Shown here: in pieces, positions 19,801 through 25,756 of the stretch
Layout: every line of letters starts with the position of its first letter
How positions within the stretch are numbered: position 1 is the first letter of the stretch
From: Opitutia bacterium
Lineage (GTDB): Bacteria; Verrucomicrobiota; Verrucomicrobiia; Opitutales; Opitutaceae
Direction: 5' to 3'
DNA length: 64,000 nt
Assembly (NCBI GenBank): GCA_947474365.1
Contig: CANJIU010000014.1
Coordinates: forward strand, 1 to 64,000
The notes under the pieces: model-generated
The model's database searches: none
Told to the model about the DNA's origin: nothing
The model's input: the letters and a program-made list of their open reading frames with translations, nothing else
Position numbers and translations under genes: made by a program

Positions 19801-21385
19801 AGCTGATGCGCGTGGCGAGCTTCGCCGGACCGCCCTCCGCGAGATTGCGCTGGATGTAGCGGACCGCGGATGCGATGGGCGCGGCCGGGCCGTTGACGCG
19901 CGCGTCGTAGAGCGCCATCGGGGCGAGGACCTTGATGTACTGATCGTTCACAAAGGAGAACGTCTCGAGGTCGCCGTAGATCGGAGGCTGGAAGATGGCG
20001 CCAAGGTAACTCGAATTCGGATCGCTCGTGACGCGGGAGGTTGGAGGCAACATCGCGAGGTAAGAGGAGATCGCCTTTGACCAGAACGGGTGATTTTGCA
20101 GCGAGACCTGCGGTCCCCAGACGGCGGGATCATCCTGACCGGCGCAGTGCAGCGCAGCCATGAAGGTCGCGACCGGGCCGAGGCCGTTGCTGGCATACTG
20201 CGATCCCTCGACGGACAAGCCGCCCGCGCCGTCGTGACGATAGGCGTAATCGGTGAGATAGAGCCACACGCCGGTGGTGTCGCGGAATACGCCGAGATCA
20301 ACCGGCACCCAGTCGTTCACGCCGCCCGCACCGAGGATCTGGCTAGTGACAGAGCCCGCCGGCGCAGCGTCGGCGACCTCGGCAAAGTTCGACGGCACGT
20401 CGTCCTTCGGATCGAGAGCGAGCCCGTAAAGTCCCATCTGGCGGAGGTGATTCGCCCAGTGGTTGTTGAGCGCAAGGCGGATTTCGTTGTGGCGCGCGGC
20501 CTCCTCGGGATCGTCGAGGCGGAGAAGCGCGGGCGAGTTGGCCGGGCCGTGCTGCCCGTTCACGCGATACGGAGAGAAATAGTAGTGCGAGTTGCACTGT
20601 TCGGACCAGATCAGGAACGCCCGACGAACCTTTGCCAGTTCGAGCGGGGTGAGGTCGGCGTAGATCCAGTCAACCGCGAGGGCGAACGCCTCGTTGGAAA
20701 AACTGCGGTCGTTGACCGCGAAATCCGGAGCGCGAAACGGCACGCCGGGGGCGTTGCCCAGGCTGGCGGGACTGACGACCTTGAAGAGACATTCCTTGGC
20801 GGCGGCGACGTAGATGTTGCGCTCGCTCTGATGCGCGCCGTCGTCGAGGAGCTGGGCCATGAACGCGAAGATCATCGCGTATTGCTCGGAGTAGAGCCGG
20901 ACATTTCCCGACGACTCGCCAACGTCATCCTCGGGCGCGGCCGGGCGTTCCCCCTGGTTCGACCAGTTTCCCTGGAGCCAGTCGGCGTCGCTCTCGGTGT
21001 GGACGATGCCGTTCTCATCCGTAAACGAGGTGCGCACCCAGCGGTAGTAATCGTCGCTTGGGTCGTTCGGCGTGCCGTTGTCATAGAGCCGGTACGCCGA
21101 CGTGCTGCTGCACTTGAAGTCACGCAGGGCCTTGTCGACCACCTCGGTCTTGAAGGTCACCCAGACGTCGTTGTTGGCATTCATGCGGGCGCGAAGCGCG
21201 GGCAGATCGCTTTGGCGCATGAAGAGGCGCGGGTGGGTCGTGACGGGAGCGGCGGAAGCCACGGCGATCAGCACGACCCCGAAGAGGAATCGGATGACCC
21301 CGTGGACAAAGCCCGCCTGGAGGCGAGACGCTGCCGATCGCACCGAGGGCGCGACGGCGGGGAGTTTGGGTAGGGCGAGTTGCAT
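13814..21385 (-). CDS. Giant secreted protein: heparinase-like region, six Calx-beta and two beta-helix domains
   Basis: 2523 residues. A signal sequence (hydrophobic about 30-46) is followed by a heparinase II/III-like region (about 48-915) that includes THPRLFMRQSDLPALRARM and the NHQSGDSLSFGLW segment. Three Calx-beta domains follow (about 925-1265, each ending in a DNDxP-type motif), then a right-handed beta-helix module (about 1270-1710), three more Calx-beta domains (about 1717-2060) and a second beta-helix (about 2064 to the end). The two beta-helix modules are paralogous: both open with HVGPGQ and contain GVAGPNG and an LGAFE ending. I infer a surface or secreted polysaccharide-degrading enzyme. 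No sorting tail is evident. The start at 21385 gives the best signal peptide. Confidence 0.88.
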   Translation of the reverse strand: MQLALPKLPAVAPSVRSAASRLQAGFVHGVIRFLFGVVLIAVASAAPVTTHPRLFMRQSDLPALRARMNANNDVWVTFKTEVVDKALRDFKCSSTSAYRLYDNGTPNDPSDDYYRWVRTSFTDENGIVHTESDADWLQGNWSNQGERPAAPEDDVGESSGNVRLYSEQYAMIFAFMAQLLDDGAHQSERNIYVAAAKECLFKVVSPASLGNAPGVPFRAPDFAVNDRSFSNEAFALAVDWIYADLTPLELAKVRRAFLIWSEQCNSHYYFSPYRVNGQHGPANSPALLRLDDPEEAARHNEIRLALNNHWANHLRQMGLYGLALDPKDDVPSNFAEVADAAPAGSVTSQILGAGGVNDWVPVDLGVFRDTTGVWLYLTDYAYRHDGAGGLSVEGSQYASNGLGPVATFMAALHCAGQDDPAVWGPQVSLQNHPFWSKAISSYLAMLPPTSRVTSDPNSSYLGAIFQPPIYGDLETFSFVNDQYIKVLAPMALYDARVNGPAAPIASAVRYIQRNLAEGGPAKLATRISSTWPAKHPRDAIYYFLALDPSAPVAADPRPALQPATFYSSHTVDGREMGMVVARTGQTASDTMFHFRNDWNRINHQSGDSLSFGLWKNGLWLTKVMAGYGTLQACSDYRNSLALQNGTPTDNQSPVGENIAAAHGSQWFYSPIGDPAMLARSFAADFTYLTADATALYNHNAYANLREIEHASRSIVWLKPDRVVVYDRARSKSAGYFKKFWLNLPDTEANGTVIGNTVHSSAKEGATPKAELFVTALLPAGAVPQITDISSGQPSGGEDMKSRMFTAAPGAPQDARFLHIVEGTAANIASPTASQVVASADGVFEGAVTGDTLVLFRKDLTSVAQTFAFAAPAGVTKFYLTGLAPSAGYTVTGVVGGTITVQPGSQAYTDDGGVLVFGSAAAASVAITATDAIGSENAGDPVRFQLTRSGDVIAALTVNLAYAGSAGAADFVNLPTSVTFAAGSPVATLALTPIDDATYEGTEDVIVKLAPGAGYQINAAAGEAIASIFDNDSPPGGTFLFSAQTYSVLENGGAFAVSVVRTGGTAGAATVKVSATPGTASLADFSAPPATLSWADGEGGAKSFIVTPTDDAAYEGNETLTLSLASPSGQSGLGSPATATLTIVDNDPAPPGNFVLTVSPAGGTIAESGGSVSFTIARVNGKGGAVSVQVATINGSAVGGADFTAVSTTTLTWADGDVASKTITVAITDDSLYEGTSETFSFALTNPTGGATISGAASATITIVDNDPPPAEFHVGPGQAYATPADVPWQVVGAGSSVYLHYRATPYATKLLLSNRGTADNWIRLIGVAGPNGERPILDGENSAVAPGCLPFSSDSDIEDQSLIAVARDNTKAAGFKPGYIEIRGLELRHAHPSYAYTRQSGAVDAFSTFSGAIHLYGAEHVRIADCDIHDNAAGVISNEGGGSEAALARDVVVENCRFHDNGGAGQYYGHNLKLHVAGATVQFNRFDAPLSGTNVANVRIVGSGIVVRANFIDGGGSQLELTEGYGNLPVLAAEPDFGVTQVWGNVLRNTLGGSGNVVHFGGDEIPGARTLHFHHNTVVVANGYSRTVLNLHGAADSAVATNNLFRQTGVTEFYLAGGAGAAQFGKNLAVPGFSSNAATNGGANIVTAAGAGFVDEANADYHLANGSIAIDAATALPAGALAVDKEYVAPASGKARVLNGAVADLGAFELPIPLNGGLIQFGAATFSAGEAAGTTTISVTRTGGVDGAASVHYTVAPGTATAPADFAAVNGTLTWADGDGAPKSFTVSIVNDTLYEGNETVFLSLDQVTGLAKLGATTAATLTIVDNDPPPPVGDLQFTSATAIVAEGAGSVQLTVTRTGGSFGAISVSYATAGGSATAADDFTATFGTLNWADGDVTAKSITVPIVNDVLNEPNETFTVTLTSPTGGATLGSPATNTVTITDDDPVGSLQFAAPAATVAENAGSVQLTVTRTGGSAGAVSVAYAAVAGTALAGSDFTATSGTLTWPAGDATSRTVTVALTNDTTHENDKAFTVVLSAPTGGATLGATAVATVTITDDDPLAPANEYHVGPGQPLATLAQVPWTSLTAGAKVFLHWQPAAYKEKVLISGRGTAEQPIEFKGVAGPNGQLPVIDGTGATTSAALNYTPWYGDVMERSIVAIARNASQPSSFKPGYIVISNLELTMSGPKTPMPAFVKPDGTAATYYTGTGAIFVYGGEHIVVRGCVIHDTPNGIVSTGGSAEVTVTRDLTIERCWLYHAGKGGQYHGNNVMTEGVGLTMEFSRLDRGLNANDNANVVDRSAGTIIRYNWIEGGAKLIDLIEPLGSPAIVGADPAFAVSHVYGNVLRNGTGDSATDGSNVIRYGGDWSSAAVFRQGTLHFHHNTVVVDSLRWQTTVLSVSLANATVLAGNNVLHHAKFLPYGGPFNVISSGRTIALGRNWVTAGYTLNGIAANGTALVLTGASPGFTNPATPDFVPAVGSPLIDSAQALPAGALPVVFSYVNDADGVARPVTGAAADLGAFERPN

Positions 21386-21797
21386 ATATGATATCAGCTG
21401 ACGGGATGATGATGAATAATTAACGGGAAAAAGGGGGTCGGCAGGGACGGCACGCACGCGTGCGCGATCATGCTCGAAATCCGGTCGGAGCGGTATTGGC
21501 CGAATGGGAGTGGGCCAAAAGGCGAAGACGCGGCGGAATCGCCCGTCCGGTCAAAAGCGACCGACGGAGGAGCACCGAGCCGAGGTGAGGGAGGACGAGA
21601 ATCATTCACCCCTCGGATTGATCCGTTACCGCAAAAGAATTACATGAAATCGGAAAAGGCATCGGTTTTTGCTCCGGCAACGTCGAGCCGGCCCGCCTGC
21701 CGGTCCGTGCGCATCGAGTTGATTCGCAGTCGCGCCAAAAACAGTCTCCGCCATTTTCCAGTCGCCGCGCCTGCTTCCGCCACTACGGTCGCCGGCC
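21386..21797. other. Divergent intergenic region between the giant gene and rph
   Basis: A 412-base gap between two divergently oriented genes must hold both promoters. Seen here: an AT-rich patch near 21405-21422 (likely the giant-gene promoter), a 12-base palindrome CGCACGCGTGCG at 21453-21464, and GC-rich sequence with no clear gene. An open frame on the minus strand (21394-21609) lacks recognisable features. Confidence 0.4.
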
Positions 21798-22547
21798 ATG
21801 CCCAATCCAGCTCTGCGTGCCGACGGCCGCCGTCCCGATCAACTTCGCGCCATTTCGTTTGAAGCGAACATCGCGCCCCATGCGACGGGATCCGTCCTTG
21901 TCTCCTTCGGGCTTACCCGGGTGATTTGTGCGGCGACGATCGAGCCGAACGTGCCCACGTGGATGAAACAGCAGAAGGTTCCCGGCGGCTGGCTCACTGC
22001 GGAGTATTCGATGCTCCCCTACTCGACGCTCGACCGCAAACCGCGCGAAATCGCCAAGGGCAAACCGGACGGTCGGAACATCGAGATCCAGCGGCTGATC
22101 GGCCGCTCGCTCCGCGCCGTCGTCGATCTGCAGAAACTCGGGCAAAACACCCTCTGGCTCGATTGCGACGTGCTGCAGGCCGACGGCGGGACGCGCACCG
22201 CGTCAATCACGGGAGCCTATCTCGCCGCGCGGCTGGCGGTGCAAAAACTGCTCGACGCGAGAAAAATCCCGGAGAACCCGATCACCGACTCCGTCGCCGC
22301 GGTGAGCGCCGGAATTTTCGGCGGGCAGGCGCTGCTCGACCTGAATTACATCGAGGACAAGGACGCCGAGGTCGACGCCAACATCGTGATGACGGGCCGG
22401 GGGCAGTTCGTGGAGGTGCAGGGCGCCGGGGAGGAGGCGACGTTTTCGCAGGAGCAGCTCACGACGTTGCTCGGGCTCGCCCAAGCGGGACTCAAGGAGC
22501 TCGCCGGGTTGCAGTCGACCTTCCTCGCCCGCCAACTCCTGAAATAA
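21798..22547 (+). CDS. rph: Ribonuclease PH
   Basis: 249 residues, close to the family length of about 240. RNase PH is a phosphate-dependent 3'-5' exonuclease that trims tRNA precursors. Diagnostic segments are RADGRRPDQLRAISFE at the N-terminus, GWLTAEYSMLPYST (about 60-73), RNIEIQRLIGRSLRAVVD, the active-site DCDVLQADGGTRTASITGAYLA (about 117-138) and NIVMTGRGQFVEVQG. No adjacent rdgB or ham1 gene, a common partner, is present. Confidence 0.96.
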   Translation: MPNPALRADGRRPDQLRAISFEANIAPHATGSVLVSFGLTRVICAATIEPNVPTWMKQQKVPGGWLTAEYSMLPYSTLDRKPREIAKGKPDGRNIEIQRLIGRSLRAVVDLQKLGQNTLWLDCDVLQADGGTRTASITGAYLAARLAVQKLLDARKIPENPITDSVAAVSAGIFGGQALLDLNYIEDKDAEVDANIVMTGRGQFVEVQGAGEEATFSQEQLTTLLGLAQAGLKELAGLQSTFLARQLLK

Positions 22548-22580
22548 TCCGGACCGCAGTCTCAGCGTCCGTCCGGCCCG

Positions 22581-23054
22581 TCACTTCGTTTCGTCCGGCG
22601 GCTTGGGGGCACCGTATGTCCCGCTCTCAGCCGCCTTCACGAAGCCCTCGGTCACACTCTTCAACTCCTCCCAGCGGCGACGGATAACCTTCGCCTCTTC
22701 CTTGGTGATCGCGTTGTCCGCCGAGGCGGTCGCGATGGTGGCGAGCATGTCGGCAAATTCCTGAATAATTCCGTTGGTGGCCGGAATCACGCTCGTGACG
22801 GGCGGCAGGTTGTGGGGATTGCGGATGAAAAAACCGTCGGCCCGCTCGCACACCCATTGGGCGACGCGCGCGTCTCCGGTGATGCGGATCAACTGCCCCA
22901 CACGGTCGAGCGGACTGTTCGCGCCGCTACCGCTGTCGTCCTCGGGGGGTTCCGCCCATTTATAGATCAGCGAGAGCGACAGATTCATATCCGCCGCGAT
23001 CTGCTTGGCGCTGGTTTTCTTCAGGACCTCCCTCATCACCTCGTGCGATTGCAT
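22581..23054 (-). CDS. CII-like helix-turn-helix DNA-binding protein
   Basis: 157 residues. The N-terminal half reads as a helix-turn-helix: [22 protein letters not shown] (about 12-33). It is followed by [16 protein letters not shown] and [10 protein letters not shown], a pattern like phage regulatory CII/Cp76-type proteins. The C-terminal half (about 95-157) is a helical, charged region ([19 protein letters not shown]) ending in KPPDETK. No other phage gene is near, so this may be a domesticated regulator. It converges with rph and diverges from the superoxide dismutase gene, 160 bases away. The target is unknown; the family assignment is by motif memory only. Confidence 0.6.
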   Translation of the reverse strand: MQSHEVMREVLKKTSAKQIAADMNLSLSLIYKWAEPPEDDSGSGANSPLDRVGQLIRITGDARVAQWVCERADGFFIRNPHNLPPVTSVIPATNGIIQEFADMLATIATASADNAITKEEAKVIRRRWEELKSVTEGFVKAAESGTYGAPKPPDETK

Positions 23055-23214
23055 GCGGCGCCATCGTGCGGCCGCGTCGCGCAAAGGCAATCTCGCCGAA
23101 AATTGCCCCGCACCGCCGCAAAACCACAGCGCGAAGTTGACCTATCCGCCGGTCGGTGCATCAGTTGCCGCCCGCATTCACGTTCCCTTCAACCAGAAAC
23201 ACACACCCATTACC

Positions 23215-23847
23215 ATGGCCTTCGAACTCCCGAAACTTCCCTACGCCTTGACCGCGCTCGAGCCGCACATCGACGCCAAGACGATGGAGATCCATCACGG
23301 CAAGCACCACAATGCCTACGTCACCAACGCCAATAATCTCCTCAAGGATCATCCCGCGCTCGCGGCCCTTGACGTCAACGCGCTGATTGCCGACCTGTCC
23401 AAGGTTCCCGAGGCCATCCGCGGTGGCGTGCGCAACAACGCCGGCGGCCACAGCAACCACGCGTTTTTCTGGACAATCATGAGTCCGGGCAAGGGTGGCG
23501 CCCCGAAGGGCAGCCTCGCCAGCGCCATCAGCGCGACGTTTGGCGACTTCGACAAATTCAAGGCCGCCTTTGCGCAGGCCGCTGCCACACGATTCGGTTC
23601 CGGCTGGGCCTGGCTCTATGTCGGCACCGACAAGAAGCTCGCGATTGGTTCAACCGCGAACCAGGACAGCCCGCTCATGGGCAAGGCCGTCGCCGGCATC
23701 GAGGGCAAACCCATCATCGGTCTCGATGTCTGGGAGCATGCCTATTATCTCAACTACCAAAACCGCCGCCCGGATTATGTGACGGCGTTTTGGAACGTCG
23801 TCGACTGGGACGCCGCGGAAAAGAACTTCGTCGCGGCGAGCGCCTGA
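23215..23847 (+). CDS. sodA: Superoxide dismutase, Mn type
   Basis: 210 residues of the Fe/Mn superoxide dismutase family, converting superoxide to oxygen and hydrogen peroxide. Metal ligands are seen in [12 protein letters not shown] (His), HSNHAFFW (His) and [11 protein letters not shown] (Asp and His). The [13 protein letters not shown] motif has Gly where Fe enzymes usually have Gln, and ANQDSPL carries the Gln typical of Mn enzymes, so manganese is the likely metal. There is no signal peptide, so it is probably cytoplasmic. A strong terminator follows. The start at 23215 fits the conserved [15 protein letters not shown] opening. Confidence 0.96.
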   Translation: MAFELPKLPYALTALEPHIDAKTMEIHHGKHHNAYVTNANNLLKDHPALAALDVNALIADLSKVPEAIRGGVRNNAGGHSNHAFFWTIMSPGKGGAPKGSLASAISATFGDFDKFKAAFAQAAATRFGSGWAWLYVGTDKKLAIGSTANQDSPLMGKAVAGIEGKPIIGLDVWEHAYYLNYQNRRPDYVTAFWNVVDWDAAEKNFVAASA

Positions 23848-23872
23848 GCGCAGCACGATCCCCTTCCCTTCC

Positions 23873-23902
23873 AAGCCGCACCACTTTCGGTGCGGCTTTT
23901 TT
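23873..23902 (+). terminator. Rho-independent terminator of the superoxide dismutase gene
   Basis: A perfect 10-base stem AAGCCGCACC / GGTGCGGCTT with a 6-base loop is followed by a run of T. It lies 25 bases after the stop codon. Confidence 0.92.
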
Positions 23903-23932
23903 GTCGCAGAAAAAGGCGCGGGGGCGACGAGG

Positions 23933-24538
23933 CTACGGCCGTTCCATCTCAAATCGGTCGCGGATGCGGGTGTAGGCATCGCCGCCCATGCGGCCGATCA
24001 AATCCAGTTTGTCAGGGTCCGGGTGTCCGTCGGCACCGATGGCGGCGTCGGCAACATGCGCCACCTGAATGCGACCGAAAATCACATTGGCCGCAAGCGC
24101 CCCTTCCCCGATGCAGATGATTCGGTCCAGCGTGCATTCGAACGCCACCGGCGCGCCAGCCACCCGCGGAGGTCGCACCCGTGAACTCGGTGCCGCCGCA
24201 ATGCCGAATTTCTCAAACTCACTTTCGCCATAGGGTAACATGGCCGCGCTTTGATTCATCGCTTCCGCGAGCGCAAACGGCACGAGGTTGATGACAAACT
24301 CCCGCGTGAGCTCGATGTTGCGCACCGTGTCCTTTTTCGTGCCGTCGCGGGTGTTCACCGGCACGAACATCAGCGTCGGGGGATTCGCCGTCACTCCCTG
24401 GAAGAATGAAAACGGCGCCAGATTCGTCCGGCCGTCGGGTGAGATCGTCGACACCCAGGCAATGGGCCGCGGCAGGATCGTCGAAATCATCCAGCCATAG
24501 GCATCGCGAGGTTTGAGGGTGGAAAAATCGAGGAGCAT
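23933..24538 (-). CDS. Flavin reductase-like (FMN-binding split barrel) protein
   Basis: 201 residues of the flavin reductase-like/DIM6-NTAB family. Recognisable segments are ISTILPRPIAWVSTISPDGRTNLAPFSFFQGV (about 17-48), PPTLMFVPVNTRDGTKKDTVRNIELTREFVINLV and a C-terminal IGRMGGDAYTRIRDRFEM. The LAPFSFFQGV stretch is the flavin-phosphate binding signature. Proteins of this group bind FMN and reduce flavin or small substrates with NAD(P)H; the exact reaction is unknown. It is divergent from galM, with 162 bases between starts, and an alternative upstream extension is not supported. Confidence 0.88.
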   Translation of the reverse strand: MLLDFSTLKPRDAYGWMISTILPRPIAWVSTISPDGRTNLAPFSFFQGVTANPPTLMFVPVNTRDGTKKDTVRNIELTREFVINLVPFALAEAMNQSAAMLPYGESEFEKFGIAAAPSSRVRPPRVAGAPVAFECTLDRIICIGEGALAANVIFGRIQVAHVADAAIGADGHPDPDKLDLIGRMGGDAYTRIRDRFEMERP

Positions 24539-24700
24539 CGGAGTGTTTGGTGGCGTGATTCGACGCGAAGAACCGCCCGCAAGCCACGTTAATTCCAGCC
24601 GGGGTGCGAACGGGCCGATGCCGGCGCTGGCCAGGCACGGCGGATTCCCGTGCAATTGTCCTCGCCGACTTGATCCCGGACGTTTTTGGTTTCTCCGACG

Positions 24701-25756
24701 ATGACACCTTTCGGCAAGCTCCCCGACGGCCGGACCGCCCACCTTTTCCGCCTCGAAAACAATTCCGGACTCCGGGCCGAGATTTCGGACTACGGCGGCA
24801 CGGTTGTACGATTGTTTGCTCCGGACAGGCACGGTCGCGCCACCGACGTCGTCCTCGGCTTCGACCGGGTGGAAGACTATGTAGCCCGTTCTCCCTTTTT
24901 CGGCTGCCTCGTCGGCCGCGTCGGCAACCGGATTGCCGGCGGCAAGTTTTCCCTCGACGGACAAACGTATTCGTTGGCGACGAACAACGCCCCAAGCGGG
25001 CTGCCGTGTCACCTGCACGGCGGACTCAAGGGCTTCGACAAGGTGCTTTGGCAGGCGGAGTCGCACACCACTCCGTCGGGTCAGGCGCTCACGCTCCGTT
25101 ATTTGAGCGTCGACGGCGAGGAAGGCTATCCCGGGAACCTCGACGTGACGGTGACCTATACGGTGACCGGCGACAGCGCGCTTTCGATCGAATATGCCGC
25201 GACGACCGACCGGGCGACGCCGGCGTGTTTCACGAACCATACCTACTTCAATCTCGCGGGAGAAGGTTCGGGTGATGTGCTTAGTCACGTGCTCACGCTC
25301 CACGCCTCGCGCTACACGCCGGTTAACGCCGGGCTGATTCCGCTCGGCGAGATTGCACCGGTTGCCGGCACCCCGCTCGACTTTACCACGCCACATCGAA
25401 TCGGTGAGCGGATCGAATCGCCGTCGGAACAGCTCCGCGTCGCCGGCGGCTACGATCACAACTACGTGTTTGACCCGATGAAAGGGGCGCAGACGGCGGC
25501 GACGTTGTTTGAACCCCTCTCGGGACGTTTGGTGGAAATGCACACGACCGAACCCGGCGTTCAGCTCTACACCGGCAATTTTCTCGACGGATCCTTCGCC
25601 GCCAAGAACGGGCACGTCTATCGCCATCGCCACGGCTTGTGCCTGGAGACGCAGCATTTCCCGGACTCACCCAACCAGCCGGCGTTTCCAACGATTATAC
25701 TGCGGCCGGGTCAAACCCTCCGCTCGAAGACGGCATACCGCTTCAGCTCCCGATGA
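24701..25756 (+). CDS. galM: Aldose 1-epimerase (mutarotase)
   Basis: 351 residues. The enzyme interconverts alpha and beta anomers of hexoses such as galactose or glucose. The family pattern is clear: ISDYGGTVVRLFAPDRHG, GRVGNRIAGGKFSLDG (about 72-87), the catalytic-His segment CHLHGGLKGFDKVLW (about 105-119), FTNHTYFNLAGEG with the second His, GGYDHNY, and a C-terminal PGVQLYTGNFLDG leading to the catalytic Glu in LCLETQHFPDSPN. No signal peptide is evident. Its stop overlaps the start of the multiheme cytochrome gene (ATGA), an unexpected coupling. Confidence 0.94.
   Translation: MTPFGKLPDGRTAHLFRLENNSGLRAEISDYGGTVVRLFAPDRHGRATDVVLGFDRVEDYVARSPFFGCLVGRVGNRIAGGKFSLDGQTYSLATNNAPSGLPCHLHGGLKGFDKVLWQAESHTTPSGQALTLRYLSVDGEEGYPGNLDVTVTYTVTGDSALSIEYAATTDRATPACFTNHTYFNLAGEGSGDVLSHVLTLHASRYTPVNAGLIPLGEIAPVAGTPLDFTTPHRIGERIESPSEQLRVAGGYDHNYVFDPMKGAQTAATLFEPLSGRLVEMHTTEPGVQLYTGNFLDGSFAAKNGHVYRHRHGLCLETQHFPDSPNQPAFPTIILRPGQTLRSKTAYRFSSR

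Noticed and set aside
21394..21609. 71-codon minus-strand ORF in the giant-gene/rph gap
   Set aside because: Overlaps the expected promoter region and has no recognisable features or strong codon bias.
22549..22580. Short CCGGAC/GTCCGG inverted repeat between rph and the CII-like gene
   Set aside because: Arms are short and there is no T-run; it is not clearly a terminator.
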